64,000 nucleotides of DNA from Quillaja saponaria (lineage: Eukaryota; Streptophyta; Magnoliopsida; Fabales; Quillajaceae): NCBI GenBank assembly GCA_029379385.1, contig CM055614.1:15195528-15259527 (forward strand). The letters are read 5' to 3'. Below, one piece after another: positions 1 through 10,808 of this stretch. A program made the translations under genes and the position numbers. The notes beneath the pieces were generated by a model, which saw only the letters and a program-made list of their open reading frames with translations, searched no databases and had not been told where the DNA came from. How positions within the stretch are numbered: position 1 is the stretch's first letter; every line of letters starts with the position of its first letter.

Positions 1-402
1 GTTAAGGATATTGAAAAATTAGGATAGCAACTAAAGAAGAGCAGAAGTATTTAATCCAAATCTGGTTAAAGGTTTTAACGCCACTTGAACCATTTCGATA
101 TGGAGATATTTAAATTTATTTTTATGTTCTTATATTAATTTAGAAGAGAAGAGTTTGAATGTATCTTGTCCTTCTTTTAGAGGAATAGACTATTCCATAG
201 TTTTAATTATATAGTCTTGTTTTAAACTAAAATTATATTTTCTATAGATTTGTCTATCAGAAGTTTGAGGAAGATTCCAGTTTTGAAGTTCTTTTTCTAT
301 ATTTTCTAGTAGAATAACTTTTTTATTATTCATAGACAAGTTATCAGAGCTAGAACAAGAAGAATTAACAGAGTTTGAAAATCTTCTTAAAATATCAGCC
401 AT
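1..402 (-). pseudogene. Pararetrovirus movement-protein N-terminus, broken and cut by window edge
   Basis: The reading frame starts at the ATG at 402-400 and begins MADILRRFSNSV, then runs leftward off the window. In-frame stops interrupt it, the first at 190-192. Beyond that stop the same frame contains a stretch near 67-120 reading FKYLHIEMVQVALKPLTR. This resembles the conserved core of caulimovirid movement proteins, which line plasmodesmata for cell-to-cell spread. In viruses of this type the domain opens the long first ORF. The same start region recurs, diverged, at 58306-58147. The copy is a non-functional remnant. Assignment to Caulimoviridae is firm from the other blocks; assignment of this piece to the movement protein rests on the one motif and on its position just after the leader. 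Confidence 0.75.
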
Positions 403-576
403 TTTATCTTCGAGTCAAAAGGGCAAACTGTCAAAGGACTTACTCAACCCTCAACATCCTTCACTCAACGGACTACACGGGTTATTCAATGCCTCGACTT
501 CGTTTCCTGGGTTTAACTCCTTGACTTTGAAGATTAATGAACAAATAGTTTAAGACTACTCTCACACTCTACCAAC
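403..576 (-). other. Pararetrovirus leader fragment
   Basis: This non-coding DNA lies upstream, in viral sense, of the movement-protein ATG. It is closely similar to 2563-2701 and to about 58320-58490, the leader of the two other viral blocks. Homology stops at ACCAAC (571-576). In the other two blocks the tRNA-Met primer site follows about 12 nt further on; here unrelated gypsy gag DNA follows instead. Confidence 0.75.
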
Positions 577-1262
577 TAGTTGAGCAAAGTTGTTCACTTC
601 TAGAGTTACTACTTTGCCTCTCACTTCAAAATTCAATCCACTTTAGAACTTGTCTAGATTCCACTTATCATCATGTGTAGACTGAAGATAGGTTAAGAAC
701 TTAGATAGTTCTTCAAACTTATTCTCATATTCAGCTACACTCATCCTCCCTTGCTTCAATTGGTTAAATTCAACATCAAGGTCTTGTTTAAAATACTTTC
801 AATAAAGTACTTCCCATTGAAAGCCTCCTTAAATTCTCCCCAGTTAAATTGATCCCCTTAACCATCATGAGTCTCTCAGTACTTCTCCACCAATACTCTA
901 CCTCTCACTAAAGAATATAAGTAGCTAGAATTATCTTAGCATCATCCTCACATCCCATGACCCTGAAGATTTTCTCCAACTGATTTAACAACCTCTTAGC
1001 TAAGATATAATCACAATTCCCCATAAAAATTAAATGGATTGTCCCTCCTAACATAGTCCATTATTGCTTCTACCTCTCTTGGCCTAGGCTCATGCCTTCC
1101 TTATCCTGCAACACCTGCTATAACATTATCTTGGGCAATAACATTTGCAGTAGCAGTGACTGCCACTACAATCTTAGTAGTAGCATTTTGAGCCTCTACC
1201 TACTCTTTTATCACCCATGACACATCCTCAAGTGCATTGAGTATGCCATAAAGATGTCACGT
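577..1262 (-). pseudogene. Ty3/gypsy gag remnant
   Basis: Read leftward from about 1250, the conceptual product contains YGILNALEDVSWV, an Ala/Thr/Val-rich stretch, then EPRPREVEAIMDYVRRDNP. This matches the order seen in the plus-strand gag at 25944-26225 (GILNALEDVSGVM, then EPRHSETRSLMDYFRK). Further on comes a degraded capsid-like stretch. Several stops and frameshifts break it and no protease or RT follows. It sits immediately downstream, in its own sense, of a primer site and LTR end at 1506-1530, so it is the 5' end of a minus-strand gypsy element joined to viral leader DNA at 576/577. Confidence 0.7.
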
Positions 1263-1505
1263 TAGGTTCTCTTTTCAGGTGCCACCCTGGAATGCATACA
1301 TAAGACACTTTTAGTTCATGTCTAACATGTGACACTATAACCTATGTCTGCTTACACTACTCCTTTCTAACACATATAGATATTTCATCATCAACCACAA
1401 TTAGCACTTTTTACAAATATACAAACAATGTCAAGCATTACATACACCCTGCATATTAGCATGTCTTCCTATATATTCCTTTCTACCCAGCAATGTCTTA
1501 GACAT

Positions 1506-1518
1506 TGCTCTGATATCA
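1506..1518 (-). other. Primer binding site, tRNA-iMet type
   Basis: The minus strand reads TGATATCAGAGCA, one base away from the TGGTATCAGAGCA expected for initiator tRNA-Met priming. It lies 4 bases after an LTR-like end (GTGTGACA, minus strand, edge at 1523). This gives the orientation of the gypsy remnant at 577-1262. Confidence 0.7.
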
Positions 1519-1522
1519 TAAA

Positions 1523-1800
1523 TGTCACACCTTACCTCTTCAACTAGTTTAAGGATTTAGTTTAAGTCGAGTCAGAGTGTATGCTCACTTTTGTAATTAT
1601 ATTCTTGTAACTTTCATATATATATATATATGTATTGTTAACAAAAATTTACTTTTACCTTTCTTGTTGCTGTTAAGTTCTTTAGAATACAAATATTTGT
1701 TTATTGATTATATTCATGTGTTCTAATATGTCTACACTTAGCAAAGGTTACTTAACCTGGTTACAAATTAACTTATTTTACTATTGAAATCATGTTAACG
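1523..1800 (-). mobile_element. Partial gypsy LTR (U5 side)
   Basis: The minus strand ends in GGTGTGACA next to the primer site, like the GGGTGTTACA and GGGTGTCACA ends of the LTRs at 23295-25494 and 13880-16107. Only the edge can be defined. The outer boundary was not found, and the tandemly duplicated host-like DNA begins near 1803. It contains a (TA)n run around 1618-1632. Confidence 0.45.
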
Positions 1801-1802
1801 TC

Positions 1803-2302
1803 ATTAACAATCTATACTTAAATTTTATACTTTAAATGTCATAAGGGATGTAGCAGTAAACTATGCCCAAAAAAAATATTATTTCAACTGACTGGTATTT
1901 TGCCTTTATAGTTAGTTTAAGTAGTTCATAGAAATTTAATTAAAACTTTCATAAGGCTAAAATCTACAAGATTATGAACTGGAAGCATCCATTTTTTTCA
2001 TTTCACTTTCATTCTGTATGTACAATGATGAACCATATTCACAAAACGTTTTCCAGGAAAGCCTTTACATACTATTGTGGACTTTTCTTTCAAAAGCTAC
2101 TTAAGTACATTAGTTTCCTTAAGCACCTAAACACTTATCTACATAATAAATAATTAGGAACACCTTCCTTGATAGAAGAGTAATAGAAATTAGTATAAGT
2201 GTACTATGTTTATTAAGTCAAAAGAGAACAAAGACATCTTCAATCATTCTTCCATTGGATCCCATACCTCCTCTTGTTTCTCTCACTGAAACTCTCTCTC
2301 TC
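1803..2302. repeat. First copy of ~500 bp tandem duplication (uninterrupted)
   Basis: Part Y (1803-2002) matches 2306-2519 and part X (2064-2302) matches 5605-5849, both at high identity. In this copy Y and X are joined by 61 bp (2003-2063). In the second copy those 61 bp are missing and a pararetrovirus block lies between Y and X. No coding sequence is recognised. The copy acts as a within-window record of the pre-insertion site. Confidence 0.8.
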
Positions 2303-2305
2303 AAC

Positions 2306-2519
2306 ATCATTAACAATCTGTACTTAAATTTTATACTTTAAATGTCATAAGGGATGTAGTAGCCTTTACTATGCAAAAAAAAAAAAAAAAAAAAATTTAT
2401 TTCAACTGACTAGTATTTTCCTTTATAGTTAGTTTAAGTACTTCATAGAAATTCAATTAAAACTTTCACAAGGCTAAAATCTACAAGATTATGAACTGGA
2501 AGCATCCATTTTTTTCATT
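2306..2519. repeat. Second copy of duplicated segment Y
   Basis: It repeats 1803-2002 with scattered substitutions and an expanded A-tract near 2377-2396. It ends at TTTTTTTCATT, where viral DNA starts. Confidence 0.8.
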
Positions 2520-2555
2520 CCTCAGACTTCAGGATCTTCTAGTAAAGAGTCTTCT
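2520..2555 (+). other. Inverted 36-bp viral ORF1 fragment
   Basis: It reads in plus sense as PQTSGSSSKES. This matches, with a few differences, the minus strand of about 63772-63807 (PQISGSSSKKS), in the movement-to-coat linker of block 2. It is joined head-to-head to minus-sense leader starting at about 2563. Confidence 0.65.
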
Positions 2556-2712
2556 TTACAGACTTACTCAACCCTCAACGTCCTTCACTCAACGGACTAT
2601 ACGGGTTAGTCAGATGCCTCGACTTCATTTTCTGGGTTTAACTCCTTGACTTTGAAAATTAATGAACATATAGTTTAAGATTATTATCACACTCTACCAA
2701 CCTTTAAGGTTT

Positions 2713-2727
2713 CTGGCTCTGATACCA
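2713..2727 (-). other. Pararetrovirus tRNA-iMet primer binding site
   Basis: The minus strand reads TGGTATCAGAGCCAG, whose first 12 bases are complementary to the 3' end of plant initiator tRNA-Met. It starts minus-strand DNA synthesis in Caulimoviridae and marks position 1 of the circular genome. Leader sequence and ORF1 follow in viral sense in the other blocks. Confidence 0.9.
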
Positions 2728-2728
2728 T

Positions 2729-2988
2729 TAGGGGAAGCTAGCACACATAAACATAGACAAGAAACAAAATACACAGAGCATATGCAAACAGCTGCAATAA
2801 GATTCAGAAGCCCAGATTTATAACCAAATATAAAAGGGAATTGACTACATGGACTTACTCAACCCCGAATGCATTAAGGGAAGCTAGTGTACATAAACAT
2901 AGACAAGAAACAAAATACACAGAGCATATGCAAACAGCTGCAATAAGATTCAGTAGCCCAGATTTATAACCAAATATAAAGGAAGAGT
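2729..2988 (-). repeat. Duplicated viral leader segment (two ~115 bp copies)
   Basis: 2729-2843 and 2874-2988 are nearly identical. They are separated by about 30 bp that include GACTTACTCAACCCC, a piece of the leader from the other side of the primer site. Block 2 has only one copy, at about 58510-58620. Confidence 0.8.
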
Positions 2989-3232
2989 AAAAGAAAACTT
3001 ACATTAACATAAACAGATTCTTTATTACAAGAACAAGGCACAGGTAAACCACACGGTTATTGGTACTATTTGACAACAGCAATAACAGCCACAAGTACTA
3101 CAAGTACAAGCCCACTATTACAAACTTGAGACTTTCACTCGTATTTTACAAAACACTCTCAACACTCTAGAATTTTCAAACTTCTGATTTTCTAGTAAAC
3201 TTCAAAACTGCTTAAACAAAGGAGGGCAAAGG

Positions 3233-3242
3233 CCCTTAAATA
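3233..3242 (-). promoter_or_regulatory. Candidate pararetrovirus TATA box
   Basis: The minus strand reads TATTTAAGGG, about 500 nt upstream of the primer site in viral sense. This fits the spacing between the caulimovirid genomic RNA start and the primer site. The equivalent place in block 2 (58884-58894) reads TTAAATAAGGG. The assignment rests on position. Confidence 0.4.
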
Positions 3243-3539
3243 ATAATTCTAACATGATTGTCTAAAAGATAAGACTGAGAAAAGTAGATTCTTGAAGATA
3301 AGACTCATACTTCTGTCTGGGCACGTGTCCTAGGATAGATTGGAGTCAGTCCGCCAACTAGAAAGGGAATATTTACTTTTATAAAGTAAATCATCTTCTT
3401 TTAAGAACTTTGTCTTCAAGTTACCGAAAGAAGTCTTTCTTTTGGAAAATATGACTTTTGCTTTTTGAAAAGAAATTAAATTCCTTTACTTTTAGAAAAG
3501 TAAACTTCAACTTTATGAAAAGAAAATTATTGATGAGAT

Positions 3540-4637
3540 TCTTCATCCAATAAATCTTCTGCTCCTTCGTCCAAAGGGTCTTTTGAGTCCTAGAAATAGG
3601 CTGGGTCATCTTGACTTATCTCAGAACTGTTATCTTCAAGGATTTTTAGGAGCTCTTTCTGAACATCATCTTTAGTGGAGGAGGCTAATAAGCCTTTCAC
3701 CATATCAAGAACCTTTTTATTTTCATTAATATAAGGTTTTTGAGAAGAAGCTTTAATCTTAAGATCCCTAGCTTTTGAAAATTATTAAGGTTCTCTTCAA
3801 AATTAATGAAGTTATCCTACCATTTAATTTGAGTTCTACAAATTAACCAGGGGACTGATTGATTAATCCCAAATGCAGAAGAGGAACATTCTTTTACAAT
3901 ATATTCCCATTTAACAATCCATGGAAGCTGATAATAAGCTGTAAACATAATAATTTTGTCTTGAAGGATCCATAGAATGATTATTCTCACAGAACCTTAA
4001 CCAGTAAAGATGAACATATTTTGGTAGGGATATAGGAAATAATCCCTAAGGAAAGTACCATGTTTTAAACCACTGAGAAAAAGTAGTGGGAGAAGGTTCT
4101 TCATTAAGGGTGAACCTTAGAAACCAGCTATGCTTTCTTGCTTTGTTTTCAAATAAAAGCAAGTTTTCCCATGCAGCCATATAATCAAAATAAGTATATA
4201 GCTGAGGAAATATTCTTCTATCTCTGATTTGTTTTTTACGGTATAAATCTATCCTAATCTTCTGGTTTCATCACTTTATAAATGATGATTTTTGAATAAG
4301 CCCATTCTGACACTGCTCGAATCTAGGGTTTGTGAGAAATTGATTCTGTGTCCACAAGAATATTTAAATAGAATAAAATATTCTTGAGTTCCAATTCAAG
4401 GGGAAGATAATTATTGAGATAGAAAGGGGCTATCTCATATGGTGCTAAATTAGCATACATTTTCTCAATTGGTGCTATCTTTTTATAAGATAATGGAATA
4501 TATGGATATTTGAAATCCTTGATATTACAAGGAAGGGCTAAATCATAAGCCTGATCGCATAAGAAATCTTTATCACTCTTCTCAATATTAGGAGTGGAGA
4601 GGTTTATTTTTGCAGGAGCATTAGATTGAGAGGTCAT
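3540..4637 (-). pseudogene. Pararetrovirus downstream ORF (ORF2), broken
   Basis: The frame opens at an ATG at 4637 and is open to 4323, starting MTSQSNAPAKINL. It contains FLCDQAYDLALP and NLAPYEIAPFYLNN. It stops at 4323 (SHKP then TAG where block 2 has Trp). Homology to block 2 continues in frame past the stop (RAVSEWAYSKIII) and, more weakly, down to about 3540. It lies directly after the RNase H and before the promoter. Florendoviruses are known to carry a second ORF of unknown function in this place; I assign no activity. Confidence 0.7.
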
Positions 4638-4753
4638 GACACCTTTTTCTTTAGCATCCCTGCAAAAATTCTCTAGTTAGAAAGTCAGGCAAAGAATTAG
4701 ATTCCTCTTTTAATAAATTCTATATCAAATTCAAAAATAGAAAGGATTCCCTG

Positions 4754-5604
4754 CTATCTAGCAAATATTTGTTTAGATACTATATTTTTAACATATTTAA
4801 GAAGGATATCCTTAGCAGACTTGCAATCTATTCTTAATAAGAATTTTTTATTTAACAAATCATATTCAAACTTAGCGATGCACATGACAATAGATAATAT
4901 CTCATTTTTTATAGTAGAATAATTTTGTTGTGCACCCTTCCAAGTTCCTGAGGTAAATCTAACCAATTGCTCTTTATTAGCAATTTTTTGTTTAAGTATT
5001 CCTCTATATCCTATCTTAGAAGCATCTATTTCAACTATTTTAAATGCATCTGGATGAGGAATACAGAGACATGGGAGTTCTTTAACTTTTTGTTTTATTC
5101 TCTTAACTGCTTCTGTAAAGTCATTATTCTATTCTGGAGGATTCTTTTTTATTCGTGCAAATAATAATTTGCAATCTAAGGCTAAGTCTTTGTAAAATTT
5201 ACCTACATAATTTAGGCTTCCTTAAGAATCTCTGCAATTGTTGTTTTTTTCCTTATTTCATTAGGAAATTTATCAGCAAATTGTATGGCTCTATCAATAG
5301 GTATAATAGATCCTTTATGAATATTGTGCCCTAAAAAACGAATAGCAGTTTAAAACACTTTTACATTTTCTGTAAAAACTACTAATCCTGCCTTCAAGAC
5401 AACATTCAAAAATATATTGAGATGTTTGAAATGTTTCTCAATAGAAGGATAAAAAACTAAAACATCATCAATATAAACAATTATAAATTCATGATAAGAA
5501 TTAAAAATATCATTCATAATATTTTGAAATTTAGAAGGGGCATTTTTTAATCCAAATGGCATAACATTCCATTCATAATGCCCAAAAGGTGCAATAAAGG
5601 CAGT
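4754..5604 (-). pseudogene. Pararetrovirus RT C-terminal part and RNase H, broken
   Basis: The RT part (5604-5350) includes FIAPFGHYEWNVMPFGLKNA and the catalytic YIDD box, encoded at 5475-5464, still intact. The frame stops at 5350 (TAA) and continues with further stops. A RNase H segment follows (4966-4754), with LVRFTSGTWKGAQQN and RIDCKSAKDIL. Together these would copy viral RNA to DNA and degrade the template. The upstream end is truncated where host-like repeat X begins at 5605, which removes the first RT motifs. Similarity to block 2 is high throughout. Confidence 0.9.
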
Positions 5605-5849
5605 TTTACATACTATTGTAGACTTTTCTTTCAAAAGCTACTTAAGTACATTAGTTTCCTTAAGCACCTAAACACTTATCTACATAATAAATAACTAGGA
5701 ACACCTTCCTTGATATAAGAGTAATAGAAATTAGTATAAGTGTACTAATGTGTTTATTAAGTCAAAAGAGAACAAAGACATCTTCAGTCATTCTTCCATT
5801 GGATCCCAGACTTCCTCTTGTTTCTCTCATTGAAACTCTCTCTCTCAAC
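5605..5849. repeat. Second copy of duplicated segment X
   Basis: It matches 2064-2302 closely. The viral RT sequence runs straight into it at the shared TTTT. Together with 2306-2519 it forms the split second unit of the tandem duplication. Confidence 0.8.
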
Positions 5850-6052
5850 TCTTAGTTTGCATAAATGAAAATGGAGCTTGAAGATGATGAGGAGAATATA
5901 CATATATGCTAAGTTAATTCGTCCATAAAGCCCTTCCACTAACTATATTTGTATTATATTTTAGTATACTAATCCTCCACTAAGTGATATGTATATGCAT
6001 GTTAATTAATATCTATATATATATATGTACATGTATTATTATGTCACCTGGC

Positions 6053-6083
<31 letters not shown>

Positions 6084-7929
6084 TAATTTAAATTCCTCCT
6101 AATTACTACTCTAACACTCATATATGTTTTAATTTCTTTCCAAATAGACTTATACATGTATCCTTGAGAAAGGCTTCTATTATTACTTTTATTTCCATTA
6201 ACATCACCCTTTAATTATTAGTCTTTCTACTTTATTAAAATTACTGAAATCCTAAGTATTATTCATCATAAGTTTCCTAATCCTTTGTGTTCACCTATGT
6301 CTTAGTTGTAACTTGATTCCTTCTTAAACAGGTTCTATTTGGAAATGATGAGTCACAAGTTTCTATTTATTATAATAAAAAATTGTCCTTAGTCAAATTA
6401 CAAGTATTCTAATGCCAATGAATAAATAATCATGCAAGTATTTTAGTAAGGAAATCCAATCATATTTAGTTCATGTCTTTATTCTTCTTATTACAAACAA
6501 AAACTTAGGCATTTATTAATGATATGTTCTATCTTTTTTTTAGTTCAATCTTACACTTACTTAGAATGTTTGTACGGCTAGTATTCACCAAATACTAATA
6601 ATATACTCCTTATTCAGATCCCTTGTTAATAACTAAGATGTGTTTGCAATTATATCAAGGTGTGTGCTTATGTCTAAGAAAACTAGGGCGTTAGATAGCC
6701 AAGGGCCTAGGCCCATGGCCCAGGCCATGCCCATTCTCCAAAATAAGAGTATTTTAGGAAAATTAGTAAAGTAAAAGGGATTTTAAATGAATTGGTTAAA
6801 TTATATTTTCTAAGTTGTTAGTGAAATTTAATTTAAATAGCATGTTGATCCATAAGTAATCAACAACCAAAATATTCTATGTTTTGCATTATGAATGTAT
6901 GACAGGTGGAATAATTAGAATCAGAGTGATTATGGATCACATACGTACTTTGAATGTTTGCTTTGATTTGATACTTTTGGAAAATACGGTTTGCATGCCT
7001 TGCCCTCTCTCTTATTCTCTATGTAAATTCTCTTCACATCTAACTCCACTCAAATGTAACTTGAAGTTTCTTACAAATTATGTAATAGTTGCAAAGATTA
7101 GGATATAGGATTTAGTTATATTTGAATTTACTTGTAAATCACGCATATGAAGATGAAGACATCATGACAAAGTGAAGACATTTATGTGGTAGGACTACAT
7201 CAAGTCTTAGGATATGGTTTCTTAAGTGGCGAAGAAATCATATGGTGCATAATCATCTCCCTATTTTGTCTTTATGGCTTGCATATATATGTATGTTATA
7301 ATTGCATGTGATGTAATATGAATGTATGTATGTATGTATGCATGTTATAGTGACTTAGAATTCAAACCTATCCATAATTAAAGTTCCCTCAAAATTATTA
7401 AGTTACATGCTAAGAACATGTTGCCTCCCATTATGGTGGCATAATGAAAGTTCTATTTACTTCTATTTATTTGGCCCCTGTCAAGATAGTTGTACATTGA
7501 ACTCAGTTATGCCATCAAATATATGTGATATATTATAATAATGGTTAGTATTTAATTAAAAACGTAGTCATTGGACCTCATCGAGGCTATCATGTTTTTA
7601 AAGCTATGCTTAGGTATCAATTAAAATTGATTAAATGACAAGGCAAAGTCAACCTAAGGACGTGGGAATTTACATGAGATGTAAATGATAGCGATTCAGT
7701 TATTTAAGATTGTTTTAGTTTGTTGAGCCCCCTCAAAAATTAAAACATAATTAAATAATATCTTAGCCTAAAATGAATATCATAAGATGATATTACAAAT
7801 CTAATCGAGAGGGTCATTAGATTGATAAAATAGTGGTTGGAACCAAATTAAATAAAAACATTTTAATTTAGTATATGCATTAAATAAATATTAACAAGTG
7901 TGCTCTATCTTTGTATCTAGGTTGTCAGA
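5850..7929. other. Unassigned AT-rich DNA, possible copia LTR at its right end
   Basis: No coding homology is recognised. It holds (TA)n/(TATG)n microsatellites at about 6010-6082 and 7318-7345, and a small GC-rich palindromic patch (GGGCCTAGGCCCATGGCCC) near 6704-6722. The copia gag starts at 7930, so its 5' LTR is expected somewhere in about 7100-7920, but I could not find both ends. Confidence 0.4.
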
Positions 7930-10808
7930 ATGACAAATAATTTGTCTCTTAGATCTATATTAGAATCCAACAAGTTAACCAACTCTAACTCTTTAAACCT
8001 ATACTGCAATCTCAAAATTATTTTGAGACAAGAAAAGATTTCCTATGTCCTAGAAGGAGACATCCCTTAGGTTCCGGTTGAAGGTGTGCTTGATTATGAG
8101 GAATTTGATTTCAATAATCATTAGGAGTACTTAGTTGAGAATGACTAAGCAATATGTGTGATGCTGAGTTCTATGGCATAAGAGCTTCGAAAGCAACATG
8201 GATGCTCCCACGATTATCATACACTTGCAAGATTTGTGTGATTAGCAAGGCAGAGTTGAAAGGTTTGAGAGATGGCTAAGTAATTGTTTTGCTGTAAGAT
8301 GGCATAAAGTTCTTCAGCAAATGTTCACGTACCTGAGTTACTTAACATGTTGAAAACTGTAGAGGGCAATATCAAGAAAGATAAGCCCTAAGTAATGTTG
8401 ATAAATGGTTCTTTTAAACCCAATTCAAAGGGTAAGAAGAAAAATTCAAAGAGTACGACTAAGGCCACTGGTGGCATCAAGAGGGACAAAGCCAAAAGTC
8501 ATATGTTTCCATTGTGGCAAAGAAGGCATTGGAAAAGGAATTGAAAAGTATACTTGAATGCTGTGAAAGACAAGAAGCTTAGTGAAACTTCTTCTTCAGG
8601 TATGTTTGTAATCAAGGTTAATCTATCTTATGCAAACCCTAGCTCCTAGGTATTTCATATTGGTTATGGTTCTTACATTTGTAATAATGTACATGAATTA
8701 AAGATCAAAAGGATGTTAAGCAAGGGTGAAGTGGATCTAAGAGTGGGAAATGGAGCAAAAGTTATTGCATTACCTATAGGGTCTTACATTTTGCAATTGC
8801 CATCTGATATGATAGTTGAACTAGATAATTGCTATTTTGTTCAAGTTATTTCTAAGAACATGATAGGTTTTACATTTTAATAAAGGAATTCCTTCTCTTT
8901 AAATGAAGTTTGTAAGTGTGGTGTTTTGAACAATGGATTATGCTCTAGAATTAACTAATATTATACTTAACATAAACACTAAGAAACCTAAACTAAGTAG
9001 TCTAAAACCTTACTACTTGTGACATTGTAGATTAGGTCACATAAATGAGACTAGGATTACTAAATTACACCAAGGTGGATATCTAAATCCATTCAATTAT
9101 GAATTATAAGGAACATGTGAATCCTATCTATTCGAAAAGATAATCAAGAAACCTTTCACAGTTAAAGGGTCACATGCTACTGAGTTACTATAACTTATAC
9201 ACTTCAATGTTTTTGGACAAATGTCTATATATGCAAGAGGTGGATATTCCTACTTCATAACCTTTACTTTATATATGTCAAGGTATGGGTATGTGTGTAT
9301 CTTATAAGGTACAAGTCTGAATCCTCTTAAAAGTTCAAAGAATTTTGGAATGAAGTAGAGAATCAAAATGGTAAAAGTATTATGGTGCATAGATTTGATT
9401 GAGATAAAATACCTTAGCAAAGAGTTCCTAGACTATTTAAAGGACAATAGGATTCTATCTCATTGGACTCCTCCTGGTACACCACAACTCAATGGTGCAT
9501 CCAAAATAGAGAATCATACTTTGCCAGACATGGTGCATTCCATGATGTTTTATGCTTACTTGCTAATTTTTTTTTGGGGATATGCTTTGATTACTTCAAC
9601 TTACCTTCTAAATGCGGTTACATAAAAAATCTGTTGAAGGAACTCCATATGAGATATGGAACAATAGAAAATTAAATATCTCACACCTGAGAATTTGAAG
9701 TTGTCATGCTTGTGTCAAAAGAACTTTGACTGATAAGCTTGAACCTAAGAGTTATAAGTGCTTGTTTATGGGTTATCCTTAAGAAACAAGAGGATACTAC
9801 TTTTATCAGCCACAGGAACAAAATGTGTTTGTTTCGAGAAACACTGTATTTCTTGAAATATAGTTTATTCTTGAAAAAGCAGTAGGAGTAAACTTGAACT
9901 TGAAGAAATTCAAGAAACCCAAAATGAGACCGATTACTCAATGGAACCTGAACCTGTACCACAAGGTTGGAAGTATAAGAAAAGGTTCGACAAACACAAC
10001 CACTTCGTAGGACTAGCTAGTAGGATAAGTTGACCTCCAATAAGTTATGGATTTCTGATTATTGATCAGAAAGACATTCTACTTATTGAGAATGAAGAGC
10101 CTACTAGTTATGAGAAAGCAATCATATATATTGATTCCTTGAAGATGCAAGATGACATGAAATCTGAAATAGGCTCCATGTATGACAACAAAGTATAGAC
10201 TTTAGTTGATCCACTTGGAGGGGTTAGTCATATTGAGTGTACATGGGTCTTTAAGAAAAACACCGATGAGGATGGCAACGTACAAACATTCAAAGAAAGG
10301 TTTGTGGAAATAGGTTATAGGCATCAACAAGGAAAGATTTTGATGAAACCTTTTGACCAGTTGCCATGATCAATCAAGTTAATTCAAATTTTACTTGCAA
10401 TAGGTGCGTATCACGATAATGAGTTATGGTAAATGGATGTCAAAATTGCTTTTCTTAATGGTTATTTAAGGGAAGATGTGTATGTGATACAACCTAAGAG
10501 TTTTGAATTCAAAGGCCATCATGATAAAGTGTGCAAGCTACAAAAGTTCATTTATAGACTTAAGTAAGCTTGAAGAAGCTGGACCATTCGTTTGATGAAA
10601 CCATAACAACTTATGATTTCATTAAAAGTAAGATGAACAATGTGTGTATAAGAAGGTTAGTTGGACTGCAGTAACATTCTTGATATTGTATGTAGATGAC
10701 ATACTCCTAATAGGTAGCGATGTACCTATGTTACAATCAGTTAAAACTTTTACTATCCAAAAATTTCTTCATGAAAGATATAGGTGAAGCAACCTATATA
10801 TTTGGCAT
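7930..10808 (+). pseudogene. Ty1/copia polyprotein remnant (gag-PR-IN-RT), truncated
   Basis: Gag opens at the ATG at 7930 (MTNNLSLRSILESNKLT) and has a zinc-knuckle start CFHCGKEG at 8504-8527 followed by a frameshift. A protease region with VDLRVGNGAKVIALPIGSY follows near 8730-8800; the usual DTG-type site is changed to HIG. Next come the integrase zinc region (CRLGHINETRITKLH, about 9020-9070) and an integrase core with YARGGYSYFITF and TPPGTPQLNG. RT starts at about 10195 with WVFKKNTDEDGNVQTFKERF and keeps an intact YVDD at 10689-10700. The last recognisable part is DIGEATYIFGI, after which a poly(T) run cuts the element. RNase H and the 3' LTR are missing. Many stops and frameshifts make it non-functional. 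Confidence 0.9.

Larger units (their letters stand above)
2520..5604 (-). mobile_element. Endogenous pararetrovirus block 1 (partial)
   Basis: In viral (minus) sense it runs: RT fragment, RNase H, downstream ORF, TATA-like promoter, duplicated leader start, tRNA-Met primer site and leader, ending before the movement-protein start. Coat protein, protease and most of RT are absent. The 36 bp at the low end (2520-2555) are viral coding DNA in the opposite orientation. The right end passes into host-like repeat X inside a short run of T shared by both sides. Caulimoviridae encode no integrase, so integration by illegitimate recombination during repair is the expected route. The architecture suggests florendovirus/petuvirus relatives. 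Confidence 0.85.

Noticed and set aside
9681..9962. Minus-strand 93-codon ORF
   Set aside because: Antisense of the copia region between integrase and RT (sense frame has RGYYFYQPQEQ).
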